Under the pieces are notes generated by a model. The model ran no database searches. It saw only the letters and a program-made list of their open reading frames with translations, and was not told the DNA's origin. From Haloferax mediterranei ATCC 33500 (lineage in GTDB: Archaea > Halobacteriota > Halobacteria > Halobacteriales > Haloferacaceae), in assembly GCF_000306765.2 (NCBI RefSeq), contig NC_017941.2, forward strand, positions 496,001 to 560,000: DNA of 64,000 nt, written 5' to 3'. The first letter of the stretch is position 1. The number at the start of each line of letters is the position of its first letter. Of the stretch, positions 9,116-17,905 are shown in pieces. Position numbers and translations under genes: made by a program.

Positions 9116-10252
9116 ATGGCGACTATTACGCTCGATACACTCAGAAAGGAGTTCGACAACGGCCGAATCGTTGCCGTTGACGACCTCTCGGTTGCGGTCG
9201 AAGACGGTGAGTTCATCACCGTCGTCGGCCCGTCGGGGTGCGGGAAGTCGACGACGCTCCGCATGGTTTCGGGGTTGGAATCGCCCACGAGCGGTCGTAT
9301 CCTCGTTGGCGACGAGGATGTGACGGACCAGCACGCCCGCACGCGAGACGTGGCGATGGTGTTCCAGAACTACGCGCTGTACCCGCACAAGACCGTCATG
9401 GAGAACATGGCGTTCGGGCTGCGGATGAGCACCGACCTCTCGAAAGCAGAGCGTCGCGAGCGCGTCCGCGAGACGGCACAGATGATGGGCATCGAAGAAC
9501 TACTCGACGACAAACCCGACGAACTCTCCGGCGGGCAGAAACAGCGCGTCGCGCTCGGCCGCGCCATCGTCCGCGAACCCGACGTGTTCCTCTTCGACGA
9601 ACCGCTTTCGAACCTCGACGCGAAGCTCCGGACGACGATGCGGACGGAGATTCAGCGCCTCCAGAACGACCTCGGTATCACCTCGCTGTACGTCACCCAC
9701 GACCAGGAAGAGGCGATGACGATGGGCGACCGCATCGTCATCCTGAAAGACGGTAAACTCCAGCAGGTCGGCCGACCCAAGGACGTGTACGAAAACCCCG
9801 CAAACGAGTTCGTCGGCGGCTTCGTCGGCTCGCCGAGTATGAACTTCCTCGACGTGTCGGTCGAACGCGAGGGGAACCACGTGGTCCTCGTCAACGACGA
9901 TAGCTCGTTTTCGTACCGGCTGTCCGAGTCGTTCTCCGCGGACCTCCGGGAGACCACACACGAGACCGAGGTTCGAATCGGTATACGCCCCGAAGACGTT
10001 ACCCCGGCGTCGGACGGCTCGAATCTCATCGATTCGACGGTCGGCGTCGTCGAACCCATCGGCTCCGACAACTATCTGCACCTCGACATCGCCCCCGACT
10101 TCATCGCCCGCGTCGACTCGGACATCGAGCCTGAAACGGACGAGACAATCAGTATCACCTTCGACGAGTCCGACCTTCACGTGTTCCACCCCAAGACCGG
10201 CGAATCGCTCAAACACCGCGAGTCGAAGCAGCGCGCGACCCCAGTACAGTAA
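9116..10252 (+). CDS. malK: Maltodextrin ABC transporter ATPase MalK-like
   Basis: 378 residues from the ATG at 9116, chosen because the TATA-like box at 9084-9089 predicts a leaderless transcript starting there. GTG 9092 and ATG 9107 are in-frame alternatives. Walker A GPSGCGKST, Q-loop FQNYALYPHKT, signature LSGGQKQRVALGRA, Walker B VFLFDEPLSNLD, then the His switch in THDQEEAM. The C-terminal ~130 residues are the MalK/UgpC-type TOBE/OB domain. It energises MalFG and is split from malEFG on the opposite strand. Confidence 0.92.
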   Translation: MATITLDTLRKEFDNGRIVAVDDLSVAVEDGEFITVVGPSGCGKSTTLRMVSGLESPTSGRILVGDEDVTDQHARTRDVAMVFQNYALYPHKTVMENMAFGLRMSTDLSKAERRERVRETAQMMGIEELLDDKPDELSGGQKQRVALGRAIVREPDVFLFDEPLSNLDAKLRTTMRTEIQRLQNDLGITSLYVTHDQEEAMTMGDRIVILKDGKLQQVGRPKDVYENPANEFVGGFVGSPSMNFLDVSVEREGNHVVLVNDDSSFSYRLSESFSADLRETTHETEVRIGIRPEDVTPASDGSNLIDSTVGVVEPIGSDNYLHLDIAPDFIARVDSDIEPETDETISITFDESDLHVFHPKTGESLKHRESKQRATPVQ

Positions 10253-10262
10253 ACTAACCTCG

Positions 10263-10312
10263 ACGCAGTAACTGCCCCCAACGCAGTAACTGCCCCCAAC
10301 GCAGTAACTGCC
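10263..10312. repeat. 18-base direct repeat, 2.8 copies
   Basis: The unit acgcagtaactgccccca occurs at 10263-10280 and 10281-10298, followed by a partial 14-base copy at 10299-10312. It lies between the convergent ends of malK and the glucoamylase gene. Perfect copies suggest recent slippage. The rest of 10253-10434 shows no gene. Confidence 0.85.
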
Positions 10313-10434
10313 TCCGCTGTCGTATCCGCGTGAAGAAGTCGTTCGAAGTTTTTGTTCGCGCTTTCGGTTTCAGTTCTGGTTCGCCTTTTCGGCTGTCGTT
10401 CTCGGGGTCAGCCCGTTACTCCGGTGTGGTCCCG

Positions 10435-12456
10435 TTACTCTAGCACCGCCGAACCCGCGAGTGACTCGTCGGCCAGCGTCGCGAGCGTCGCCAACCGAAG
10501 CGCGTGCGGCCAGCCGAGCGGGGTCGCGCTGTCGGGCGTTCCGTCGTCGAAGAACTGCTCTGCGAGATAGCCATTCTCGGTGCTGAGCGGGCCGTCCGGT
10601 AGGACGAGGTCGAGAAGCGATTGTCCTTTCTCGACGAAGGCCGCGCTTCGGTCGTCGTCGTGGGCCGCGAGCAGTCCGGCGAGTTCGATGCCAGCGTTCG
10701 CGCCCCACGCGGTCGAGACGGTCCAAATCTTCTCCGAGGACTGTTCGCGCATCCGCCAGTCGTCACCTTCGAAGCGGACGAGTCCCTTTACGTCGCTCTC
10801 GTCGGGGTCGTGCCAGAGACCGTCGAAGACGGATTCGACGTGGGCGACGAGGCGGTCGAGGCGGTCGTCGCCGACAGGTTCGAGTTGGTCGTAGGTCCGA
10901 TGGGCGGACACGAGCGCAAGGGCAGCAGAATCGTAGCGGTCGTCCAGTTCGCCGTCTTCGAGGCGGAGCGCGTAGCACTCGCGGTCGTCGCTCCACAGGC
11001 GGTCGACACCGTCGTGGACTTCGTGTGCGCGGTCGGCGGCGCGGTCCGTCAGGTCGTCGTCGAGGTCGGACAGGGCGAGCGCGGCGTACGCTTCGAGGAA
11101 CGTCGCGGTGGTGTGGCTGAACCGACCGGTCATGTTCTCCCACGCGTTCTGGCAGTTGACCGGGAGACCGTCGTCGTCGAGGGTCTCGTCGAGGCTGTCG
11201 AGGGCGAGCGAGAGCGTCTCTTCGATGTCGGCGCGGAGGTCGGCGTCGTCGCAGTGGCCGTAGTAGGTCGCGAGGAAGGCGATGACGCTCCCCGTCTGGT
11301 CAGCCTGATAATCGGCGTCGTCGCCCGATTCGAGGCGGGCGTTAGCCCATCCGGGCGCGAGCGACCCGTCGAACGGCCAGACGCGGTGGGGCCACGAGCC
11401 ATCCGCGCGCTGGGTACGGCAGTAGGCGCGCGCACTTCGCTCGTGCCACGCATCGAGGCCGAGACCGAGTTTCTCGTCGGACTCGAAGAGGAATTTCGAG
11501 ATTTCGGCGTCGTCGCGGAACCACGTGTAGCCGTAACCGCCGGAGTAGGCGTAGTACGGGTCGAAATCGGGACCGGCGATGCGGAGGCCGAGCGACCCGG
11601 AAAGAAGCGAGAGCACGCGAATATCGTCGCGCATCGCGCCCGCCTCGTCGTGGTCGGGAACCGTCCCCTCAACCTGTTCGGCGGCGCGGGCGCGCAGGTC
11701 GTCGTGGCCGAGCGTTACGAGGTCGCGCACGGTATCGAGCGCGTCTTTTCGACTCGTCTCGGTGTCGTCAGTGAGGAGGTGGCCGACAGTGGCCGACCCG
11801 CCCGCAAAGGGGACGGTCCCGACGACTGCGCCGCTCAGTTGGCCCTCTTCGTATCGGTCGTCGGAGAGAGGCCGTGGAAGTTCGACCTCGCCCTCGGAGA
11901 GTAATTCGTCGAACTGCTCGGGAATGCGGCCTTCGACGTGCTCGAACGCTGGGTCCGACGCGAGGAAGTCGTGTTCTTCGGCGTGGTACGTCTCGACGGT
12001 ATCACCATGGTATAGCTGGCCAACGAGCGTGTCGCGGCCGTCCGGTTGGAAGTGGACGAACGCGACGAGTTCGACGTCGGCATCGGTCTCGAATCGCGTC
12101 ACGTGAGCGTCGTCGACGGTGAGGTCGTACTGGGTGACGTCGCCGTAGGTCGTCTCGTGTTCGGTGACGACGAGCGCGCCGTCGTCGGTGTAGGACTGCG
12201 TTGCGCTGTCGTCGAACCAAACGATATCGGCACCGTCGCCCTCGCCGGTCGGTCGAATTCCGAACCGCGAGCGTTCGATACCCCAGAGACCCGAAATCGG
12301 ATAGCCGAAATCACGGAGCGACCCGTCGGTTTCGACGTGAACCAGTCGCTCGCCGAGTCCCGAAAACAGGCCGCTCGTCGTTCGTCTCTCGCCTGGAAAG
12401 CGAGTCGGGTGTTCTGCGTGCCGTTTGTAGTCGGCCAGTGCATCGCGTAATTGCAT
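10435..12456 (-). CDS. GH15 glucoamylase (glucan 1,4-alpha-glucosidase)
   Basis: 673 residues, no signal peptide, so cytoplasmic. The N-terminal ~230 residues form a beta-sandwich (DFGYPISGLWGIERSRFGI). The remainder is the (alpha/alpha)6 barrel of family GH15: YAYSGGYGYTWFRDDAEISKFL near residue 310, then the SWPHRVWPFDGSLAPGW region, and a late EKIWTVSTAWGANAGIELA segment. It releases glucose from the non-reducing ends of imported malto-oligosaccharides. It faces the trmB gene, which is transcribed divergently ~230 bases away. Confidence 0.88.
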   Translation of the reverse strand: MQLRDALADYKRHAEHPTRFPGERRTTSGLFSGLGERLVHVETDGSLRDFGYPISGLWGIERSRFGIRPTGEGDGADIVWFDDSATQSYTDDGALVVTEHETTYGDVTQYDLTVDDAHVTRFETDADVELVAFVHFQPDGRDTLVGQLYHGDTVETYHAEEHDFLASDPAFEHVEGRIPEQFDELLSEGEVELPRPLSDDRYEEGQLSGAVVGTVPFAGGSATVGHLLTDDTETSRKDALDTVRDLVTLGHDDLRARAAEQVEGTVPDHDEAGAMRDDIRVLSLLSGSLGLRIAGPDFDPYYAYSGGYGYTWFRDDAEISKFLFESDEKLGLGLDAWHERSARAYCRTQRADGSWPHRVWPFDGSLAPGWANARLESGDDADYQADQTGSVIAFLATYYGHCDDADLRADIEETLSLALDSLDETLDDDGLPVNCQNAWENMTGRFSHTTATFLEAYAALALSDLDDDLTDRAADRAHEVHDGVDRLWSDDRECYALRLEDGELDDRYDSAALALVSAHRTYDQLEPVGDDRLDRLVAHVESVFDGLWHDPDESDVKGLVRFEGDDWRMREQSSEKIWTVSTAWGANAGIELAGLLAAHDDDRSAAFVEKGQSLLDLVLPDGPLSTENGYLAEQFFDDGTPDSATPLGWPHALRLATLATLADESLAGSAVLE

Positions 12457-12659
12457 TGTTGAGTCGTGGGTTCCCCGCAGATAATAATCTTGGTGTAATG
12501 TTCCTTCACACTTTCAGAACGCGTCGGCGGATATCTATTGTCGTCCCCTGACGTGTGACATGAACTATCCCGACTCGCTCCGAGTCGCAGCAGTCGGACG
12601 AACCGTCGAAGCGCCATCTCCGCCGTGGGCGTGCTTCGAACCGCTTCCGAGTCGAGTGA

Positions 12660-12666
12660 TTAAGTA
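12660..12666 (+). promoter_or_regulatory. TATA box of trmB
   Basis: TTAAGTA lies with its centre 27 bases upstream of the ATG at 12690, the usual TATA-to-start distance for a leaderless haloarchaeal mRNA. This decides the trmB start. Confidence 0.55.
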
Positions 12667-12689
12667 CCGTGGTCGATGACAATCTGACC

Positions 12690-13739
12690 ATGGACGACCG
12701 GGAACTCGCCGACCTTCTCGAGCAGTTCGGACTCTCAGAGAAGGTCGTCGACACGTATCTGACGCTCCTCGAACTCGGGGAGGCGAAGGCGAGCCAAATC
12801 GCCGACGCGGCAGGTGTCTCCAAGCGCTACGTCTACAGTGTGAGCAACGAACTCGAAGAGCGAGGTTTCGTGGAGGTTAACGACCACGTCGTTCCGACGA
12901 CGATTCGTCCTCTGCCGCCGCTCGAAGTCATCGAGTCGCTTTCCGAGAGCGTCGAGTCGATGCGGCCAGCGCTCGAAGAGCGATACACGGCCACCGCCCG
13001 TGACGAAGACCGATTCGAGGTCATCAAATCACGGGTGACGGTACTCAAGCGCATCGCCGAACTCATCGAACGGGCGGAGTCCGAAATCACGCTGTCGCTC
13101 CCCTACGACGTGCTCGACGAAGTCGCCGACGAGTTACGCACCGCCCGCGAGCGGGGCGTTCTCATTTCGCTCGTCGTCAGCGGTGTCGAACCGCACGACG
13201 ACCTCGAGGTCGACGGGGTGGCGTCGCTCGTGCGCGTCTGGCACGAACCGATGCCGATGATGCTTACCGTCGACGCGCGGACCGGCCTCATCGCACCCGG
13301 CGAGATGGTCGCTCGGTCGAATTCCGAGTCGCAGGCAATCGTCTTTGCCCAACCCCACCTCGGCCCAGTCATCGTCGGTTCGTTCTTCGGTAACTACTGG
13401 CCGATGGCCGCCGAGGCCTACACGGTCGAACCGGACCCGCTTCCGACGACGTACCACAACTTCCGCCACGCCGTCTTGCAGGCCGCGCTCTGCCGCCGTG
13501 CCGGTATCGACCTGACTGTGACTGTCTCTGGGCGGATGGTCCACACCAGCGGTCCGACCGAACTCAACGGCCGCGTCGTGGACATCCGACAGGGACTGCT
13601 CGAACCCGCGAACAACTCGTTCCCGGTCGAAAACGCGCTCGTCGTCGAGACAGAAGACGGAACGTACAGCGTCGGCGGCCCCGGCGCGTTCGTCGAGGAC
13701 TTCGAAGCCGATACGGTTCGGTTCGAGTCTGTAGAGTAA
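12690..13739 (+). CDS. trmB: TrmB-family sugar-sensing transcriptional regulator
   Basis: 349 residues from the ATG at 12690; GTG 12669 is rejected because it lies upstream of the predicted transcription start. N-terminal winged helix (FGLSEKVVDTYLTLLELGEAK, then GVSKRYVYSVSNELEERG), a coiled-coil helix, a PLD-like effector domain (~105-220) and the C-terminal TrmB sugar-binding beta domain. TrmB proteins of archaea sense maltose or glucose and switch sugar transport and central metabolism. Its place beside the glucoamylase and Mal genes fits this. Which of the local promoters it binds cannot be told from the sequence. Confidence 0.87.
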   Translation: MDDRELADLLEQFGLSEKVVDTYLTLLELGEAKASQIADAAGVSKRYVYSVSNELEERGFVEVNDHVVPTTIRPLPPLEVIESLSESVESMRPALEERYTATARDEDRFEVIKSRVTVLKRIAELIERAESEITLSLPYDVLDEVADELRTARERGVLISLVVSGVEPHDDLEVDGVASLVRVWHEPMPMMLTVDARTGLIAPGEMVARSNSESQAIVFAQPHLGPVIVGSFFGNYWPMAAEAYTVEPDPLPTTYHNFRHAVLQAALCRRAGIDLTVTVSGRMVHTSGPTELNGRVVDIRQGLLEPANNSFPVENALVVETEDGTYSVGGPGAFVEDFEADTVRFESVE

Positions 13740-13776
13740 TCTCGGCTCCCCCGCTGAGAGATGGCTACGACCAGAG

Positions 13777-14538
13777 TCAGGGAATCGTCTGCAGATACTG
13801 CTCGGGGTCGTCGTGGAAACAGTCGCCGACGACGATGGCGTCGGCACCGGCGTCGAGAATCTCTCTGGTCTGTCGATTGCTCCGGATGCCGCCACCGTAG
13901 AGTAACGCCGTCTCGTCGAGGTATTTTGCCGCCGCTTCCACGTCTTCGGGACCGCCGTAGACGCCGGAGTATTCGATATAAAAGATAGGGAAACCGTAGA
14001 AGGATTCGGTCGCCAGCGCTGCACCCGCAACTTCGTCGGGACTGTAGCGTTTGTCAACCCCGGAGACAGTGGCCGCCTTCGAATCGAGGTTCTGAATCAC
14101 GTAACCCTCGCCTAGTATCTTCTCCGCGGCCGACGCGATGGCATCGCGCCCTCGTGAGGCGATGACGTCGCCGACGATTGGGAGTCCGGTTCCGACCACC
14201 TCTTCGGGCTTGCTCCCGACTTCGGTGAAGAAATCTACGTGCTTTGCGACGAAATTGTCGCGGTCGCCGTTGTAGACGGCAGGGACGGAGAGATAATCGA
14301 CGGCATCCATCGTCTCCGACGAGACGTGGTCCGAGCCGTAGGGTTCCTGAAACACCGGGAGGTCCGGAAACTGATTTTGAACTCGTTCAATCGCGTCGAG
14401 TGAATTCTCCTGCGTTACGCCGTCAGAGCCCCCGACGATGACTAAGTCCGTCTGGGAAAGAATCTCCAGGTCCTGCGGTAACGGTTCCGCCGGATCGACT
14501 TTTGTGATGTGTGTGATATCGTTCCAATCAAGGGACAT
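13777..14538 (-). CDS. Geranylgeranylglyceryl phosphate synthase family protein (PcrB-like)
   Basis: 253 residues, TIM-barrel prenyltransferase. Motifs seen: KVDPAEPLP near the N-terminus, VIVGGSDGV, FQEPYGSDHVS, YIEYSGVYGGPEDV, and the phosphate-binding LLYGGGIRSNRQTREI with ADAIVVGDCFHDD at the end. The family joins sn-glycerol-1-phosphate to geranylgeranyl diphosphate, the first step of archaeal ether-lipid synthesis. Haloarchaea often carry two members, and this could be either the main enzyme or the paralogue. Convergent with trmB and 37 bases from its stop. Confidence 0.85.
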   Translation of the reverse strand: MSLDWNDITHITKVDPAEPLPQDLEILSQTDLVIVGGSDGVTQENSLDAIERVQNQFPDLPVFQEPYGSDHVSSETMDAVDYLSVPAVYNGDRDNFVAKHVDFFTEVGSKPEEVVGTGLPIVGDVIASRGRDAIASAAEKILGEGYVIQNLDSKAATVSGVDKRYSPDEVAGAALATESFYGFPIFYIEYSGVYGGPEDVEAAAKYLDETALLYGGGIRSNRQTREILDAGADAIVVGDCFHDDPEQYLQTIP

Positions 14539-14656
14539 AATGTCGGGTTGGCAAACATGAGTCTTGATTCCTCCGGAGTTTCGAGGGTGGTACTCTCATT
14601 TTTAACGCAGTAATATTCTGCCCATCCGGGTCTCATCCGGAGATTCCTCGCAGACC

Positions 14657-15646
14657 TCAAATCTCCAAGACGAGTTTACCGCGGACGTGCCCGCGTTGGC
14701 TTTCCCTCTGGGCAGCGCGAGCCTCCGAAAGCGGCCACACGTCGCTGACTGTCACCTGAACTTGGCCGTCCTCAAGCAGGGTTCGTACCTCAGAAAGCGT
14801 CGTTGTGTCCGGTTCGACGCTGAACCAGTGAACTGTCGCGTCCCGGTCGGCACGAGTTTTCTCGATGATGTCTTCCGACGGTGGTTCCGGGAGCGTGACG
14901 AGGCGGCCACCGCGCTTCAGGACCGAAATCGACCGTTCGAGTGTGTCGCCGCCGACTGCGTCGAGGACGACGTCAACGTCGTGAACCTCATCTTCGAACT
15001 GCTGTTCCCGGTAGTCGACGAACTCGTCGACACCGAGACCCTTAAGAAACTCCTCGTTCCGTCCGGATGCGGTTCCGATGACGTGTGCTCCGACGTGGTT
15101 CGCGAATTGAACCGCCATGTGGCCGACGCCACCCGCAGCAGCGTGGATGAGCACCCGCTCGCCAGCCTGTAACTCACCTTCCTCGAAGAGTGCGTGCCAG
15201 GCTGTTAGTGCAACCATCGGGACCGCCGCAGCCTCTCGGTGGGAGAGCGTTTCCGGTTTCAGAATAACGTCCTCCACCGGGGCTGTCGCGTACTCGGCGT
15301 ACGTGTTTCCGGGGTCGGGCATTCGAACGAGTCCGAACACCTCGTCGCCGACTTCGAACGCCGAACGCTCGGCCCCGACCGCCTCGACGACACCCGAGAA
15401 GTCCCAGCCGGGAATGTACGGAAGCGACGGGGCGAGCGCGTCGTCGACGTAGCCTTCTCGAACCATCCAGTCGATTGGGTTCACCCCGGCAGCGCGAACC
15501 CGGACGAGTAACTCGTCGTCGTCGGGTTCTGGTCGGGGAACCTGTTCGAGACGCAAGACATCCTCGTTACCGTACTCGTGGACGCGAATAGCGTCCATCT
15601 CACCCCCGGGTGACCGAGTACCGTCTGCGGTGGAATGGTTAGTCAT
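14657..15646 (-). CDS. Zinc-independent NADPH:quinone reductase / MDR alcohol dehydrogenase
   Basis: 329 residues. GroES-like N-terminal half (RVRAAGVNPIDWMVREGY; GWDFSGVVEAVG) and a Rossmann half (VLIHAAAGGVGHMAVQFA). Zinc-ligand cysteines are lacking, as in quinone oxidoreductases of the MDR superfamily. The start overlaps the stop of the upstream FMN-reductase gene by 8 bases, so the two are co-translated. The first ~16 residues are a Ser/Thr-rich extension; Met17 (MDAIRVHEYG) is an alternative start. Probably reduces quinones or reactive enones with NADPH. Confidence 0.85.
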   Translation of the reverse strand: MTNHSTADGTRSPGGEMDAIRVHEYGNEDVLRLEQVPRPEPDDDELLVRVRAAGVNPIDWMVREGYVDDALAPSLPYIPGWDFSGVVEAVGAERSAFEVGDEVFGLVRMPDPGNTYAEYATAPVEDVILKPETLSHREAAAVPMVALTAWHALFEEGELQAGERVLIHAAAGGVGHMAVQFANHVGAHVIGTASGRNEEFLKGLGVDEFVDYREQQFEDEVHDVDVVLDAVGGDTLERSISVLKRGGRLVTLPEPPSEDIIEKTRADRDATVHWFSVEPDTTTLSEVRTLLEDGQVQVTVSDVWPLSEARAAQRESQRGHVRGKLVLEI

Positions 15647-16238
15647 TTTGCGCCCCCGCCACTGTCCGCTCGTTTCGTTGCTCGACTAGTTCCGGGTATC
15701 GAGGCATGCCCGCATACCGGGCAAGTTCACGCCCCAAACGGGCGGTTCGTTCCGACAACTCCTGATCTCGGATACCCGCTTCGGTAACCATCGTGTGCGA
15801 GTTGGGGATTGCAACCTCCGTCGGAAGCGTCCATGCGTTGAGTGTCCGACAGACCGTCCGGAGATGAACAAGTGCGGTCCCCGGGAACTGTCCCGCAGCC
15901 ACTTCTAGCAATCCGACAACCGTCTCGGAAAACTCGTCGCGGCCACAGTAATCGAGTGCGTTCTTCAGCACGCCCGAATACGACCCGTGGTAGTTAGGCG
16001 TCCCGAGGACGATGCTGTCCGCGTTGCTGACGGTCTCTTGGAGTCGTTGCGAATCCGGCACGTCGGAATCGACAGCGTTCAGCGCCGGTAACTCGTAGTC
16101 GCGTAAATCAACGAGTTCTGTCGAGGCTCCTGCGTCGTTTGCGGCCGTGAGTACCTCTCTGAGGGCGATTCGTGTCTTGCTTTGGTCGCGAAGGCTTCCG
16201 CAGAGGGCGACAACGTGCGGTTCGCTCGGATGCTGCAT
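15639..16238 (-). CDS. NADPH-dependent FMN reductase family protein
   Basis: 199 residues, flavodoxin-like fold. VALCGSLRDQSKTRIAL is the N-terminal phosphate loop that binds FMN phosphate, and VLGTPNYHGSYSGVLKNALDY is the isoalloxazine loop of NAD(P)H:FMN/azo/chromate reductases. Cytoplasmic. First gene of a two-gene redox operon with the MDR protein, probably for quinone or electrophile detoxification. Confidence 0.85.
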   Translation of the reverse strand: MQHPSEPHVVALCGSLRDQSKTRIALREVLTAANDAGASTELVDLRDYELPALNAVDSDVPDSQRLQETVSNADSIVLGTPNYHGSYSGVLKNALDYCGRDEFSETVVGLLEVAAGQFPGTALVHLRTVCRTLNAWTLPTEVAIPNSHTMVTEAGIRDQELSERTARLGRELARYAGMPRYPELVEQRNERTVAGAQND

Positions 16239-16499
16239 TACGACTCATTACGATGCCTTGTCACTAAAGGAGTAGCTGAAATGATATTTTGTAAGCTGCG
16301 CTTCCAAACGCGATTTTTGGAAACTATATGATACTTGGGGCTACGTTGTGGCTCACTCCGGTACTATGGATGTCTGGGAGGCGAGCCCTCGTCTTCTCAC
16401 CGGGGGAATACGGATGTTCGTTCGTCCACCGGTTGTGTCGTGACGTTGTCCAGTTGAACGTGCCACTAACCCTGTTCACAACCGGACTCAGTGTGCCGG

Positions 16500-16672
16500 A
16501 AAACACTAAGGCTCGTGCGACCGGTGTGGAAGGAAAGCGGCTACGGGTTCGACGTGGACAAACAAGTGGAGGTTACCGCTGGTCAATGACAACGTAACCG
16601 AAGAGAACATAGACCGACTCGATACGACGACCGCGACTGTGGACGAAACGACGACAGACGCCGTCAAGTGGT
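16500..16672 (+). pseudogene. Possible remnant of a frameshifted gene
   Basis: The 434 bases between 16239 and 16672 hold no intact gene. On the + strand one frame reads TLRLVRPVWKESGYGFDVDK and ends at a stop at 16587-16589. Another frame continues with VNDNVTEENIDRLDTTTATV and runs into the adjacent gene. The acidic, protein-like composition on both sides of one shift suggests a decayed coding sequence. I do not recognise the family, and coding by chance in high-GC DNA cannot be excluded. Confidence 0.25.
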
Positions 16673-17647
16673 TCAGTTTTGTGAAGACGATTCGTTCGTT
16701 GTATTCGTATCTACCTCACACCCCATTTGGGTCGAGACTGTACTTGCTGAAAGTTCTCCTTCGGAGTCGATGACTGCCCGCGTCGAGGACTGGTTACAGT
16801 CGAAGTTTTCGGGAGTAATCTGTTCAGTCACAACCGTCTCTGTTTCGAAAACACCCATCGAGAGGGAATATGTCCCGCTCTCGCTGAGGGTGAGAAGCAC
16901 CGTTCCGTTGGGTTCGACCGTGTAGATACCATCGAATTGCGTTGTTGAGTCTCTCTCGACAAGCAATTGGGTCGTCCACGTCTCGTCTGAAGGGTTCCGG
17001 AGGAGGAGACTGTGGATGCCCTTCCCCGTGTCTGCGGGAACTGGGTCGTCGCCGAGTGTGTGTGAGGCAGATTCATCGGTAGCAACGTGTTCGGTGACGA
17101 CGCCCGGGCATGCCATACGCGTCGAGATTCCCACCGAGTCGAGCGTACCGTCACCCTGTATGCTAATTGTCGTTTTAGTCATATTACAGGTGAACTGGCC
17201 GGGGTCGATGGTGACCCCTTCAGTTGCATCCAGCGCAGGAACTGCCATGCGAGCGGTATACGTGTCGAGATCCGTGAGCGAAGCAGCGATAGTCGCATTC
17301 GGTTCGAGTTCCACCGATTCGTCGAGAACAGTCTCGCCGGACTGTAGAATCGTCACTGTTCCTTGATGCGTCTCGTCTGTCGGATTCGAAAATGCGACGT
17401 AGTGGGGTCTCCGAAGGTCACGCTCTTCGAGCGACCCAGTCCCGAGGGTTCGTTCAACGGTATTTCCGGTTTCGATGAGCGTACGTTCTGGCATTTGGTC
17501 TGTCCCCGTCTGCGGTTCGTCAGGCGTTGAGGTGGCTGTTTCAGTATCCGATTCGGACGACCCATTCGAAGTTGCTTGTGAGGTGCATCCTGCTGCTGCG
17601 GTTGTCAAGCTGAGGCCAGCCGTTGCCAGAAACGTTCTACGTTTCAT
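16673..17647 (-). CDS. Lipoprotein with two repeated cysteine-pair domains
   Basis: 324 residues from the ATG at 17647. Tat signal MKRRTFLATAG, lipobox ending at Cys21, then a Ser/Thr/Glu linker. The mature part is an internal duplication: each half has an (N)P(S/T)DET segment, an EPN(A/G)T segment, a (D/G)TY strand, an F.C motif and a final (M)(A/G)C motif, so each domain probably has one disulfide. Anchored outside the cell. No family recognised and no clear partner nearby. Confidence 0.75.
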   Translation of the reverse strand: MKRRTFLATAGLSLTTAAAGCTSQATSNGSSESDTETATSTPDEPQTGTDQMPERTLIETGNTVERTLGTGSLEERDLRRPHYVAFSNPTDETHQGTVTILQSGETVLDESVELEPNATIAASLTDLDTYTARMAVPALDATEGVTIDPGQFTCNMTKTTISIQGDGTLDSVGISTRMACPGVVTEHVATDESASHTLGDDPVPADTGKGIHSLLLRNPSDETWTTQLLVERDSTTQFDGIYTVEPNGTVLLTLSESGTYSLSMGVFETETVVTEQITPENFDCNQSSTRAVIDSEGELSASTVSTQMGCEVDTNTTNESSSQN

Positions 17648-17905
17648 ACTCGATGATAGTGAGAGGGGATGTTTGCGATATCCCAGACTCAAAGACGTCT
17701 TTGAGCCCCGACTAGCTACTCACCTCGATTGAAACTGTGATTGCACCGATAGTGTGAAATAGATAACACATCAAGACCACCGTCGAACTTGGAACGTCTG
17801 TATCCCAATTCTATATCGTACTATCTGGTTTATCTCTGGAGGACTGTGATCCAGTAGCAACTACCGAGAACAAACCGAAGACTGCGAGAAGTGGGAAAGC
17901 CGGCG

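Noticed and set aside
8886..9180. Short frames in the malE-malK promoter region
   Set aside because: They overlap each other and the malK TATA box; composition is not protein-like.
10621..11904. 427-residue frame antisense to the glucoamylase
   Set aside because: Arg- and Val-rich with no family features; the opposite strand encodes a full GH15 enzyme.
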